The position numbers were made by a program, and so were the translations under genes. The notes beneath the pieces are model-generated. The model was not told the DNA's origin. It made no database searches and worked only from the letters and a program-made list of their open reading frames with translations. Of a stretch of 64,000 nt of DNA, positions 45,901 through 56,404 are shown piece by piece. This DNA comes from Glandiceps talaboti (lineage: Eukaryota > Hemichordata > Enteropneusta > Spengelidae). The stretch covers positions 14,857,001-14,921,000 of the forward strand of contig NC_135553.1 of the NCBI RefSeq assembly GCF_964340395.1, in the 5' to 3' direction. Each line of letters starts with the position of its first letter. The first letter of the stretch is position 1.

Positions 45901-47741
45901 GTAGCAGTAAGGTATATCTATATCATCTTGCTCTGGATATATAGTGAGCTCAGATATGGATAACATATTTCAATTTATAGCATTTTCAATTTATAAAACA
46001 ACTTTATTTCATTTGCGACTGAATGTAAACGAACATATACCAAGTCCTTCTTTGTATTAAACTCAATAAATTATTTGTAAACATTTTCAAAAGGTGTAAA
46101 AAGTTTACAGTAACAAACTTTTTACACACTTGCTAGCTTTTTGGGATTTATTGATGTACCAACATGGACTTGGTGAATGTTCAGTGAGTCCAAGTTGGAA
46201 AACATGGTGTAACAAATGTCGTTATTCTTCTTTCAATTCAAAATCCAAAAGAAAAGCCCATTTGTCATCCATTTAGCCGAAAGACAAACACATTTTTGAC
46301 CTGCATCAGTTGAATTTTTTCGTTCAGCACTCCAATTGCCATGGTCTTTCATCATCACCAATCAACCATTTTGTTTGGTCAGCTTGCTACACAAAGACAT
46401 TGGTGCGTGTTTCTTGTACTTGTCACACTTTGCAAACATTCTTACACACTACAAGAAGACTTACATGAAATGTTGACTTTTACAATTTGTAACATTTACC
46501 GGAACTGAGTTTTCTGGTATTTGGTGGTAAATGACCAAAATGTCAGAGCTGAGTTTACTTGTGAGTAATTTACTGCATGCTTACAAGCCAAGTCAAATGT
46601 TGTGTAACGCCTTTAGTATCAAAAGAAGTGTTCGGAGTGAAAAGACTGATTTCACATTCTTACAGTTTTGTATTCTTGTGAATGACATCTCTCTCGGCCC
46701 CCCATTCAGTTGCAGTGAAAAATTGATCACACAGATGGTTGCTTTTACGACAGGAGACCTGTTTTTCAAGAGTGCAAGGTTCAGTTGATACAAGTTAATG
46801 GCATTGTATAGGACTAAGGTATATATCATTTTAAAGTGTATATAGATTTACTGCTTAGGACTGTCTCCTCAAAAGTATCAAACGAAGCCCTTGAAAGTTT
46901 AATGTCCCTGCATGGATTATTTATTATTTTATGGGCACTTGGTGTTCACCTCAATTTGAGTTTAGTTCAAGTCTGTATGATATAGTATAGATGAGATATG
47001 CTTCTACTACTAGTACAAGCACATTTAGGTCAGAAGATCTCTTTAGAAATAGTGTGTCAATTAATAAGTCTCATGAAAGTATAGGAAGTTCATGACACCA
47101 TGTTTGATTACTAAAAAATAAGAATTTAGTCAAGAAATTAGTACTAATATATTCTTGTACCATGACCAAGGTTCTTATTACTTACGAGTAACGATTTGCC
47201 AGTTCAGGTCGATAGGGTTTGACAAACTGTCTGTTTGCTGCTTTTACTGTTAAGTGGCATAGTGGCAATGATGTGATTGTGGAGATGATGTAAGGCAAAT
47301 TAGAGAATCTCTCCACATCAGAAGACAAGGGGGCAACACCATGAACAGGGACAGAGGGGGCATACAAATTACATCTTCATGTCATCGCCACTACATCACC
47401 TAAGGGTAAATCCAGGAAACAGACAGTTTTGACAAAGCCTATTGACCTGAACAGGTGAAAAGTTTAATACTTGTAAGTAATGAGAACGCTTGGTCCCCGG
47501 GGCTTGGTCGTGGTACAGGAATGTATTATTACTATGTTTTACCAACCTGATGAACGTGTTTAAAGATGGTCCAAAAATTGTTATCATATGGAGACATGTG
47601 TCTTCTGAGTTGTTGATGTCATAATACAACTATTGCAAACATCATTTTACGTACATGAAGCCATAGGAATAACATTTTAGCAGGATTTTTAATTTCATAC
47701 TTTTCCACTCTTCCGGTTACATCTTTGTTATCTTTATGAAC

Positions 47742-47828
<87 letters not shown>

Positions 47829-50800
47829 ACACACACACACACACACATAGACACACACAGTGAGAATAGTATCAATGAAGTATAACTATGAAAATTAATT
47901 ATAAAATATATTTGTTTTATGATAATTATTATTAGTAATTAGAACAAAGTAATATTAAAAATAGGATGATAAAGTCTTTAAACTTTTACTGTTACTTTGT
48001 TCAAGAAAACTCCAAACTATTCTCAGTTAAAGTCAACTGACAAGTCAATTTAGAATCCAACATGGCCGCTGAATACTGTGTTAATAACTCTATGGGAAAA
48101 ATAAATGATTGATGATTTGAAAATCCCCCCCTCTCCCCATTTCTTTTATTATTTCAAAAGGGGCCCAAACAAACTTTCATATGGTAAAGTTTTGAGCGAA
48201 TTGACAAACTTTGATTTTCAGCAAAAATATGTCCCTAAAGTGCATTCTGCCTTCGGATCCAAGCTCCCTCCCATGTTGATAATTGATGGTACCAATTAAT
48301 TGTACACGTCAAGCTGTATTTTCAGCAAAACAGAAGGTCATGGCGCCAAGGAAGATTATCACAAGGACGTTGATAATTATAACATGGAGTATTATGTAGT
48401 TGTGACTCATTACTAAGGCACAATTTAGTCCTCAATATTATTATTCAGGAATTTAGAATCGTTTTCCAAAATGATCATACCACCTAAGAAGAGAGCTAAT
48501 GAACTATTTAACTGGATAAAGCTAATTAGCTAATTAATTGGGATGAAAAACAATAGACACGTATTTGGTGCTTTGTTTGAAATCCTGCAATTATTCTGTG
48601 TCTGTTGTCTACAGACAAACCATGGTGAAGTCATAGCTGTAGGGTGCCTACAGCAACAGGTTACTGACTCAGAAGCAGAATTTTGCAGCCCCCGGTCACT
48701 TTTGTTCATGCTGAGGGTCACCCATTGTGAGCATATCTTGTTAGCTAGGGTGCTTGTGAGAGGAGAGTGTAAAAAGCCTTGGGGGTAGTCGTTACAATTC
48801 CAAATAACGACCAACGCACCCTTGAATTAGATGTGCTGCCTCCTCCATGGAAGTCTCAATCATTAATTTCAGACAACATTAAATTTATAGCCCCCAGCCA
48901 CGCATGGCGAGACCTATCAGTTCACTCTCAATTATACATATTTGGATCTGAATATGCACTCCGTCCATCCACAGGTAACTAACTTCTCCTGGTCAACATG
49001 CACTGAAGATAAAATGTGTAGCTGGGGAGAAAGAATTTAAGTTTTAAGGACCCTTGTTCATTCATTGCACTGATTCATGTGATTCCCATAGCATCGCTGA
49101 ATACCTTGTCACAGTTAGATCCATTTCCAAGGTTAGCCTTTATTTGTGTTTGTCCCTGAGTATGACCTCAAAGATATGAGAAATATAAGCTCAGAATTAT
49201 ACCTCAGGTGTTGGAATTGAATCTCGATGTACAAGTGTCCTTGGAAGCCTATAAACACTTGCAGTTATTCATATGCAAATGAACATTGTCCTGGAGTCTG
49301 TTCTGAATAAACACCTCTGACACCTGTAAGTCAGAAAATATAGTATGCCATTCTGATAGAGCACAGGTTGATGTTGTCCCCCACAGTGGTGATAGATAGA
49401 AGTTGTCAAAGCCATTCTGATATCAGTCATTACAGTAAAATCGATAGAGTAGCCAGTCTGGAATCTACAGGTTGCAGGTCGCACCTTGTCATTGCCATTT
49501 GTTTCTGAATAGCTTAATCCTTAGGCCAACCATGATTGTCCCTCGGTCAACCCAGTTGTATAGCTGGGGACCTGGTAGGATAGAGATTGCAATGTGAATG
49601 CTTTAATCCTATGCATTAACAGAGACTGAAATGGATTACTAGTATATGCTCCCAGGGAGTTGAATTATCAAATGGCTATTGTATCACATAGGGTAATGAT
49701 TGACAGTGCCTTGAGGTCACTGCAGAAGAGGCGAATTCTAAATAGTTTTATTATTATGATAATAGCTATGCTGTCATCACTATTACAAACTGTCCATTCA
49801 GTGATTTGTTAAGGTTATTGAACCCCAGCAACAGAAAGGAGAAAGGGGTGAAAGTTGCAGTGTTTGCTATATGACCTATCATGTACAGTCATGATGGTTG
49901 AATGGTTAGAGTGTCCAGCTCGGAATCTGCAGGTTGGAGGTTCAAACCCCATCGCTGTCATTTGTTCCTGAATGGCTAAAGTCCTTGGGCAAGATTTGAA
50001 CTATGATTCTGCCCCAATCAACCCAGCTGTATGATTGGGAACCTGTTAGGATAGAGGTTGCAATGTGAATGCTTTAATCCTATGTGCTAACAGTGGCTAC
50101 AATTGATTGTATACTCCCCAGGGAGTTGAGGAAGTATAAAGGGCCATTGTGTCACTGAAGATCCGTGCCAGGGGTAATAATTGTAAAGCGCTTTGAGCAC
50201 AGAGTGGGAAAGCGCTATATAAAAACTAACATTAGTATTATTATTGCCAAAATTTTGTTTTGGAACCCTGGTAAATTGACAAGGGACCCTGGTAGACTTT
50301 ACCTACTTTAATACAGCCCTTTGTGAAAACACAGCCAATACCCATTTTCATGCAAGCTGACAAATAAGATAAATACATTTTACAATTTCTTGATATATGA
50401 AAGATTTCTTTACCTAGTTGACCCATAGACCCTACGTGTAAGGTCTATGGTTGACCTAAACTGTATGCTGCCAATTAGATGTTATTCTCAAATTTTTTTC
50501 TTCATTCAGCCAAGGAAAATATGAGTGACCTAAGTAATATTCTGATAGGACCTGTTTATCCTTTACCCTGAGAAAGTACCACTAACTATAAACCAAGTAT
50601 TTCTTCCAACCCATGATTTTAAATTTATGCTGGAGATCCAAAATAGAACAAGAAGATTGACTTATTCTGAGTACCTATAATAGTAATTTACCTTATGCTA
50701 GAGAGTCAAAATAGAACAAGAAGATTGACTTATTCTGAGTACCTATAATAGTAATTTACCTTATGCTAGAGAGTCAAAATAGAACAAGAAGATTGACTTA

Positions 50801-52938
50801 TTCTGAGTACCTATAATAGTAATTTACCTTATGCTAGAGAGTCAAAATAGAACAAGAAGGTTGACTTATTCTCTTGGATGCCTAAAGTTATGCATGTGTA
50901 GCACATGGAAGTGATAAGGTCACCAAGATATCTAATGATAGTTATTGTTATGACATACCTAGGTGGTAAAATTATATTTTTATGACCTACCTAGGTGGTA
51001 AAATTATATTTATGACATACCTAGGTGGTAAGATTATATTCAGGTAACAAGACTTGTCAGACCATGTCCTTTGTAACCCGAGCGCTTGTAATAAATCTTA
51101 AGTTAGTATCGTCTTCTTACCATGGGGTCAATATAAGAGAGGTGTCAGTGTTCTAATTACTGTATATATAGTTATTCTATGCTTTCGTTTACTTGCAAAT
51201 ATATGAATTCCAGACCCCTCACCAGCATTTAACTCAATTCCACTGGCCCACAATACATGTATGCCAGACCCCTATCCAACCTCTATCCCAGTGACAATGA
51301 CACCAAATACATGAATTAAGTTCTCGAACCCTTCCTTATAGCCCGTCCCACTCCTACTGACCGTAAATACATGTATTCCAGACCTCTATCCCAATCCCAC
51401 TGACTTCAAATACATATATTCCAGACCTCTATCCAACCTCTATCCCAATGTGTTACAATACACAGCAGGAAAACCACTCCCCTGTTGTTTTATAATACCA
51501 CAGACACACAAATTCATAACTTACTCAGCTACAGAGTCATTCTGTAACTGTCCTTTCCAAGACCACTTTGCTGTATTAAGCCTTGCAAATTAACATTGAA
51601 TAGTGAAATGATTTCATGTATTCATTGTTGTTACAACTTGGTTAAATCCATACCTTGGTAATTGTTACAGTTCATCCATGTCTTATCCCAGCTTATTTCA
51701 TCAATAGACCTGAACTCTAACTAAAACTAGGATCAGTAAATATAGTTTGTTGGCTAATTACATCAATTAGTATTTTCCAATGCTATGTGATTCTCTCATT
51801 GAGTGGCTATCATTATGAAGTGGTTTTTGAAGGTAAAGATTAACTCCTACATGCTTCCATGTTTGGATTTATGCTATGAAGGTATCAATCAATCAATCAA
51901 GGTTTTGTTGAGATAAGATGTTCTCAGTCTGACAAAGAAGAAAACAGTTGACGTTTTGCAAATAACCTTTCCAAGAGCTCAATCCTTACACTAATGAAAG
52001 TGTTGGGAAAATATTATGATTTTGAAAGGACTGATGATGATGAAAAGAACAATATAGCAGTTAGTGTGCGCTATAGTTAGAAGCACCTCTAGAATGGCAC
52101 ATAACCACTAGATGATGGATAATGAATGGAATTGTTAAATTCCTTTTTGGTTCCAGTGTGCCAAGATGGAATATGATTTGTTCCTCCTTCTGCCAAAAAA
52201 GATCATCTCCAGAAATCTTACGAACACCTGAAATAGAAATATCAGAAATACTACGGCCATTGTTGTTAAAATATACAGTAACTGAATAAAGTCTGCTTCC
52301 ATGTCATGTATACAGTATAGCGAAGATGTTCTGCAAAGTGATCAAAATGTCTCACATTTGAAATTACATACAACATACCAAGGTTTTATTCGTGTTGTAA
52401 GATATTAATTGTTTAATATAGATTTTACCTTCCCCATGTGTTGCTGTTAAGTGAAGCGGATACTGCATTGCCCAGCTGTGAGAAATGTAATCAACCTAAG
52501 GAGGCTCAGTGAGGCCTATGTAGCAAGTGTTTTCAAGTTGCTTGTATCATGAATCGTGATTAAGCCGTATACAGAGTAACAAAAAAATGAAATCAAGGTG
52601 GCCCAGAGAACAGTTCATTCAAATTAAGTTTATTATTTCTTTGTTTGTTGTTTATTCTATTTCTCAGCTCCAGCAATTCTATGCAGAATAGATTTGGCGT
52701 TGTCCAATCACAATTTGACGGAAGAGGTTGTGCATGCATTCCTAGTAGCCATGAAGGAGGAATGGATGAAGTAAGTATGGGAATCATGATGGAATATTGT
52801 ATTCCTTTATTTTCACCTATGTGTGCAGAGTTCAGTGTTCAATGCGTTAGTCACACAGAAGTAAAGTATTTTAGGGGATGTGTCATCCATGAAGACTTGT
52901 TTGATACAAAGTAATGCAATCACTTGGCACACACACAG

Positions 52939-53006
<68 letters not shown>

Positions 53007-55192
53007 TTACCGTGTTGTACAGATGCATAGGTTTTCATGCTTTACTATTACATTAATATCTATTGATATGATTACTTGTTAAAGTACAACATGTTTCAGA
53101 AATAAACTCTTTCAATTTTTGCTGTTGCTTTGTTTTAAAAAACTCCAACCTATTCTCAGTTAAAATCGATAAAAAGATCTGGGGTCACTATACACTTTTA
53201 TGGAATAGAGGTCAAAATTAGATCAAAACATTTGAATCCAATATGGCTGCCAGATACTGTGTTAAAAAACAAGATGGTGACCCTCCAAATTTCGTTTATT
53301 ATTACAAAAGGACCAGGAATAAGCTTTCATATAGCAAAGATTAGAGAAAGAATTGAAGAACTTTGATTTTGAAGGAAATCAGCCCTCAGGGCACATTCTA
53401 CCTGATGTGTGTAATGGGTACAAACAACAACACATCTATCAGTCTACTTTTCATAAACGTTTCTTCACACTGTAAGAGTTGCTTCATTCACCAACCAATG
53501 TCTGCCTCTAGTCGCAGACAGACAGTAAATAAAAACTTGTAGACAGTAAACCATATATATGTCAGTCAGTTTCCTCATGACCTCCCAAGTGATATGTTAT
53601 CCCTGTAAACAGTCTAGTTTAATATTACATGAGCACTGTCACCAGAGAATGTCTGTGTATATGCTTCGTTTGGTATTCAGTGTGTAAAGTCTGCAATCCA
53701 TGCTTACGTCGGAGCTTTTGACGATCTACGCAGCAAAGATTTTTTTTTAAACTTTGTTGATGACGAGTGTTCACAAGACAACAATACTTTTAGAACCATG
53801 TAGATGTGGCGTGTGTGTGTTTGGTTTATGGCATTCCTAGAAATCTTTGTTACTTTCCAAATGTGTTGTATCAGCCATGCCACTACAAAATGGGTGAATG
53901 TGTCAAAATCTCAAAATCACGTCTGTAATCCGCAGTAGTTGTTTTTCTCCCCTAAGATTTCGTATTGATTAAAAGAGGGTATTCCCAGAACTATTTTAAG
54001 GGACCAACTGTCCGCTTCAGGAGAAGAAACAAAACCATTCATCGTCTGTAGTCATCTGTCCGAAGGTGGTACAACGCAGAAAATGACAAGTGACTGTCAC
54101 ATAGTATTAGATAACAAAAAAAAAAAAACCCTAACCTATGAACTAAAGATGAAAATAAACCGCTCCTAGGTGTAACCATAGATCTTGGAGAGTCACCTCT
54201 ATGATGTAACCTACATGTTGTAAACATTCAATTGTGAAACGTTTTTCTTGATAGCTATTGTGTGAAACTTTTAATGTGTGTGTGTACATTGAGATGATCA
54301 TTAAGATAGCAGATAGACAGTAGAACTATGATTACATAGAATTAGCCTACACTTGACAGGTTTCGGGAAATATTTGTTAAGATAAAACGGCTCTTTCCAA
54401 GACTGAGTGAATGTCTTTTGTACGACAACACTCACTTATATAATTTGGAATAGGTTCAGTTCATCTACATCAACAACCTCTTTTTAGGAATAGGATATCA
54501 GTAGCTGTTGTCAATCGTAGATATGAAGATGTTACTGATTTCAGTCGTATTTTTTCAGTGTAGGTGAGACCGATACTAGTCTTGATACCACATACTGCCA
54601 CAAGTGTTAATTCTGAAGTTCGTCTCTTTCGCAAACTCGGAAGCCAGGGCCATATTTTTTTCCCGATTACACAACGAGGGGCACCTCGATCTAAGTTAAG
54701 TATCGCCGTAAAGGGGCTAGTGCTTTATGACGATGATCTCCCGTCGCATAAATGTCCTATTCCCACTAGATCAGCAAATGTGTTCCTAATTATTAGTAGA
54801 TTCTGATAGCCAATTCCAAATCAAAACAACAAAGTGTTTTAAAGTTGTCACAATATGGCCGTAAAATGTCTGACCCATATTGCACCCAGCAGTCATAAAA
54901 GTGTCGTTTGTTTTAGTACTGTTAAGAAAACAGTATTGTAAACTTCAGTCAAGCCGACAACACTCACCAATTAGAGTTTTTTTATTCTCTCTATTCTATT
55001 CACAGCAAGGTGAAAGCCCTCTTTAAGTTCTCGAAAGCTGGTACAGCAAGTAAAGACGACACCGACAGGTTACTCAAAGTGCTTGGAGCTAAGGAAGAAG
55101 ACGAACAGATGTTGAAGTTTTGGATGACAGGACTAAGTGCCCTGCATCGTTCCCATTTACTGACTTCATCACTTGAGACCTCTTCTCCTTGA
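30741..55192 (+). CDS. FLCN: FLCN (folliculin), complete coding region
   Basis: Folliculin, with FNIP, is the lysosomal GTPase-activating protein for RagC/D; it controls mTORC1 substrate choice and TFEB/TFE3 localisation. Eight coding exons: 30741-30995, 32269-32415, 33225-33711, 43908-44089, 44777-44890, 45581-45839, 52668-52770 and 55006-55192. They join in frame to 577 residues; human is 579. The N-terminal Longin domain starts [20 protein letters not shown]. The arginine-finger region reads [13 protein letters not shown], with Arg165 in the place of human Arg164. The DENN part holds [48 protein letters not shown] and [20 protein letters not shown]. The disordered loop after the Longin start is shorter and Gly/Cys-rich. 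Introns total over 22 kb. Likely poly(A) signals AATAAA at 56377 and 56399, followed by a GT-rich stretch. Confidence 0.96.
31090..31185. repeat. Inverted repeat (hairpin) in FLCN intron 1
   Basis: CACAGGCACTTGGATTAATC on the left pairs with GATTGATTCAAGTGCCTGTG on the right; the centre is A/T-rich. Confidence 0.75.
31187..31315. repeat. Second adjacent hairpin in FLCN intron 1
   Basis: The left arm CCTACTTACAGACAGAGCAA.. is imperfectly complementary to the right arm ..CTCTGTCCACAAGTAGG, about 40 bp each. The internal GGGACTCAATTCTGA segment recurs near 8315. Confidence 0.65.
31735..31840 (+). repeat. Dispersed repeat, copy at 31735 (pair with 37600)
   Basis: CTTACATGCAAAATGGCTGG then AACTTCAGTAACCAGAATAT recurs at 37640-37690 as CTTACATGTGAAATGGCTGG and AACTTCAGTAACTGGAATAT. 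Confidence 0.6.
32269..32415 (+). CDS. FLCN: FLCN coding exon 2
   Basis: 147 bp, 49 residues (86-134). Acceptor TTTTTCAG|GCATGT, donor [31 protein letters not shown] and [16 protein letters not shown] match human YISHDKETSIKYVSHQHP and LFSIVRQACVRSLSCE. Confidence 0.95.
32557..32815 (+). mobile_element. tRNA-derived SINE in FLCN intron 2
   Basis: The head shows an A box (TGGCCGAGTGG) and a B box (GGGGTTCGAACCC) at tRNA spacing. A unique body follows (TTTTCCCCATGTACTTCGG, TTTCCTCTTGCACTAACATT), then a short ATAAATA-type tail. Not a functional tRNA: the acceptor stem is not closed and the sequence continues. Confidence 0.75.
33225..33711 (+). CDS. FLCN: FLCN coding exon 3 (arginine finger)
   Basis: 487 bp, residues 135-296 and one base. 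Acceptor TCTACAG|GTATGC, donor GGAAG|GTAAGA. Contains [33 protein letters not shown] (Arg165 finger), [30 protein letters not shown]. Confidence 0.96.
35691..35880. repeat. Inverted repeat with ~70-bp arms
   Basis: The left arm includes AAATCCCCAAGTTTTTGCGG and TTGTCAGCATTGTCAAGGG; the right arm is its imperfect reverse complement (GTCAAGGCAATGCTGACAAG, AAATTTGGGGGATTTGC). Confidence 0.7.
36855..36960. repeat. 100-bp repeat, left inverted copy (pair 38340-38435)
   Basis: Contains GAACATTTCAGATTAAGAGC, TGTATACACATCTTCC and CAAGGGTGTTATTTATACCT. The reverse complement of all three occurs at 38345-38430. Confidence 0.75.
37308..37385 (+). repeat. Dispersed repeat, plus copy (pair 41007-41092)
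   Basis: GTTTGGCCACTAGGAGTGCT then GTTTTCAAACTGTTTTGG. The inverted copy at 41007 reads CCAAAACAGTTTGCAAACAG then CACCCCTAGTGGCCAAAC. Confidence 0.75.
38340..38435. repeat. 100-bp repeat, right inverted copy (pair 36855-36960)
   Basis: Contains AGGTATAAATAACACCCCTT, GGAAGATGTGTATACAT and GCTCTTAATCTGAAATGTTC, the reverse complement of 36874-36955. Confidence 0.75.
40862..40985. repeat. Two copies of a ~65-bp segment
   Basis: TGTTCAGCCCTCTCAGTCTT then CTAAACCACTGTAAGATACAT occurs twice, about 67 bp apart. Confidence 0.75.
41007..41092 (-). repeat. Dispersed repeat, minus copy (pair 37308-37385)
   Basis: Reverse complement of the 37308 copy, including ATATTCTGGTTATC at the far end. Confidence 0.75.
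41618..41769. repeat. Inverted repeat with ~50-bp arms
   Basis: TTACATGCAGCCATATTTCA and ACTTGTCCTTCTTCAAAGTA on the left are matched by TACTTTGAAGAAGTACAAGT and TGAAATATGGCTGTTTGTAA on the right. Confidence 0.75.
42951..43408 (+). mobile_element. MITE with ~40-bp terminal inverted repeats, copy 1
   Basis: Left end GATCGCACAATGTCACACAT.., then AAGCTCAACAAGCGAAC. The reverse complement of the right end is GATCGCACAATGTCGCACAA GCTCAATAAACGAAC (read as two parts). No ORF. The body matches copy 2 at 44099-44527 throughout (GCTGAACTTCATTTTCA, ATGGTTTACATCATAT, TTTGTCCTAAA). Confidence 0.85.
43908..44089 (+). CDS. FLCN: FLCN coding exon 4
   Basis: 182 bp, residues 297-357. Acceptor TTTGCAG|AGACTG, donor AGACAG|GTTAGG. 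An acidic linker ([11 protein letters not shown]) is followed by [12 protein letters not shown] (human LPVFKSLRHMRQ). The exon is flanked on both sides by copies of one MITE. Confidence 0.95.
44099..44527 (+). mobile_element. Same MITE, copy 2, nine bases after the FLCN exon 4 donor
   Basis: Starts GATCACTCAATGTCACACGA and ends TTGAGCTTGTGAGACACTATGCGAT (as two parts). It has the same order of internal blocks as copy 1, plus a G-run at 44139-44156. The first element base is about intron position +10. Confidence 0.85.
44777..44890 (+). CDS. FLCN: FLCN coding exon 5
   Basis: 114 bp, 38 residues (358-395): [20 protein letters not shown] then [18 protein letters not shown]; human [26 protein letters not shown]. 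Acceptor TTGACAG|TTGTTA, donor TTAAAG|GTAAAT. Confidence 0.94.
45581..45839 (+). CDS. FLCN: FLCN coding exon 6 (DENN region)
   Basis: 259 bp, residues 396-481. Acceptor TTTTACAG|CAACTT, donor [32 protein letters not shown] and [20 protein letters not shown] match human ..[28 protein letters not shown]. Confidence 0.96.
47173..47487. mobile_element. Inverted-repeat element, arms ~70-80 bp
   Basis: Left arm CTTATTACTTACGAGTAACG .. CAGTTCAGGTCGATAGGGTT .. AACTGTCTGTTTGCTG. The right arm is the imperfect reverse complement (AAACAGACAGTTTTGACAAA, GCCTATTGACCTGAACAGG, TACTTGTAAGTAATGAGAAC). Confidence 0.7.
47743..47853. repeat. (AC)n microsatellite
   Basis: About 110 bp of nearly pure AC on the plus strand. 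It lies 120 bp before dispersed repeat copy 2. Confidence 0.98.
47975..48265 (+). repeat. Dispersed repeat family 'ATGGCTGCC', copy 2
   Basis: Blocks AACTATTCTCAGTTAAAGTC, GAATCCAACATGGCCGCTGA, TTTTATTATTTCAAAAGG, TTTCATATGGTAAAG, AAAGTGCATTCTGCC in the same order as copies 1 and 3. Confidence 0.75.
49435..49760 (+). mobile_element. tRNA-derived SINE, copy A (older)
   Basis: Aligns with copy B along its length: GGAATCTACAGGTTGCAGGT, CAACCCAGTTGTATAGCTGG, GACCTGGTAGGATAGAGATT, GCAATGTGAATGCTTTAATC, CTCCCAGGGAGTTGA. The tRNA-like head is degraded and the tail ends in TTATTATTATG. Confidence 0.75.
49888..50245 (+). mobile_element. tRNA-derived SINE, copy B
   Basis: A box-like TGGTTGAATGGTTAGAGTG and B box GGTTCAAACCCC at the head. 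The body is shared with copy A. The 3' end TAAAGCGCTTTGAGCAC .. GAAAGCGCTATATAAA is followed by an ATT tail. Same strand as copy A and about 130 bp after it. Confidence 0.8.
50640..50870. repeat. 66-bp tandem repeat, about 3.5 units
   Basis: GAGTCAAAATAGAACAAGAA, GATTGACTTATTCTGAGTAC and CTATAATAGTAATTTACCTT repeat with almost no divergence, so the expansion is recent. Confidence 0.95.
50945..51040. repeat. ~35-bp tandem repeat, 3 units
   Basis: TATGACATACCTAGGTGGTA then AAATTATATT occurs three times. Confidence 0.9.
52668..52770 (+). CDS. FLCN: FLCN coding exon 7
   Basis: 103 bp, residues 482-515. Acceptor TTCTCAG|CTCCAG, donor [32 protein letters not shown] then [14 protein letters not shown]; human PTILNKIEAALTNQNLS..CLKEEWMN. 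Confidence 0.95.
52929..53004. repeat. (AC)n microsatellite
   Basis: About 75 bp of AC in FLCN intron 7, about 100 bp before dispersed repeat copy 3. Confidence 0.98.
53105..53405 (+). repeat. Dispersed repeat family 'ATGGCTGCC', copy 3
   Basis: ACCTATTCTCAGTTAAAATC, GAATCCAATATGGCTGCCAG, GTTTATTATTACAAAAGGAC, CTTTCATATAGCAAAG, CAGGGCACATTCTACC. Compared with copy 2 it has an additional segment (GGGGTCACTATACACTTTTA). Confidence 0.75.
55006..55192 (+). CDS. FLCN: FLCN coding exon 8 (stop codon)
   Basis: 187 bp, residues 516-577, stop TGA at 55190-55192. Acceptor [33 protein letters not shown] and [20 protein letters not shown] match the human C-terminus (KVKVLFKFTK.., [24 protein letters not shown]). 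Confidence 0.96.
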
Positions 55193-56376
55193 TCTCTGCC
55201 TGTATATAACAAATCCACAGACAAAACGGAACTGAGATAGACACTACCAGTGTTGTACCACGATCTACAAAACACATAAAGAGTTTTAGTGGGAAAATTA
55301 TTGTCTTTTCTGGGTCACCGACATATTGATTAATGGTAAAAAACCAGCCCCCACCATACCCGCCGCTGTTTTTTCATGGTCCGTTATCAGCTACTAACAC
55401 CGTTATACTATTAATGAAGGTGTATTTATTTAATCGAGATAGTATATATATATATTACTTTATAAAATTACTAACATAAATTGATAGTTTTAAGTCACAT
55501 GGGAATATCTAACAGATTTTCCATCGCCCAAAATACTGAACCTTAAAGTTCGTTTCTAAATCGTTGACTTGTGTGACCCAGTGACGCATGAAGCCGAACG
55601 TATAATCTGTATGGATCTCGACGGCCAAGAACTGTACCGTTACACCGACGTGTCAGCCTCTGTTACTTGACATGAAAAAAAAGGGTGAAGCTTGCCACTT
55701 TTTCAACAGTTTGGGCTAGGTTAAACACATAGTTTGGACGAGGTCTGTCCTGTAGTAGAGCAGATAAGCGAATGTTATATTTTCGGATTGTGGTACTGCT
55801 TACACCGAGAAGCTCAACGGCACGGTGTGTTGAGGCTGACTGTGTGAAAATCTTGAATTTTATTGATGGATATTATCAATCAGAAAGTAAATGAACCTTA
55901 AAGGAGTGAGAGTGGCCAAGGCGTGTTCTTTCCCACACTTGTAACGAACCAACAAGGGACCGTTGTTCTATTCACCAAGTCCATCGTTTATTTTCTACCT
56001 TTGTCTCGTGCTCCTTTTTCAGAATCGATTCATTCATCTGTGTGTATTCATCGAATATCGTAAATTTCACAGTGTTGACTGATAAATCGTCTTCTCACCA
56101 TATAACGATCATTTGAATACTGCTATAGTAGTATTTAATTGTTTATATGAACTTACCTGAATGCAGTAGACAACCGAGACATAACCAATACCCCAGCCGA
56201 CGACGGGTTTCTCCTTTCTCATATACAATGTCTGAAAGCCGTCACAGTGTCTCACGAAGATTGCTCGGTTTACAAATTGCGCCAATAATATTTTGAACTG
56301 TGACAGATATTTTTGTTGTTGTTTTCATGTAACTTGAACCTGTATATAATCTTGCTAATGTATTGTATTAGACAGG

Positions 56377-56404
56377 AATAAACGAAATACTCTCAGAAAA
56401 TAAA
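56377..56404 (+). terminator. Probable FLCN polyadenylation signals
   Basis: AATAAA at 56377-56382 and again at 56399-56404, followed about 50 bp later by GTGAGAGTGTTTTTGTTTTG, a GT-rich element. This would give a 3' UTR of about 1.2 kb. Confidence 0.5.

Larger units (their letters stand above)
45840..52667. other. FLCN intron 6 (6.8 kb), repeats only
   Basis: No coding exon recognised. It holds an inverted repeat (47173-47487), (AC)n (47743-47853), dispersed repeat copy 2 (47975-48265), two SINE copies (49435-50245), a 66-bp tandem repeat (50640-50870) and a 35-bp repeat (50945-51040). Confidence 0.6.
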
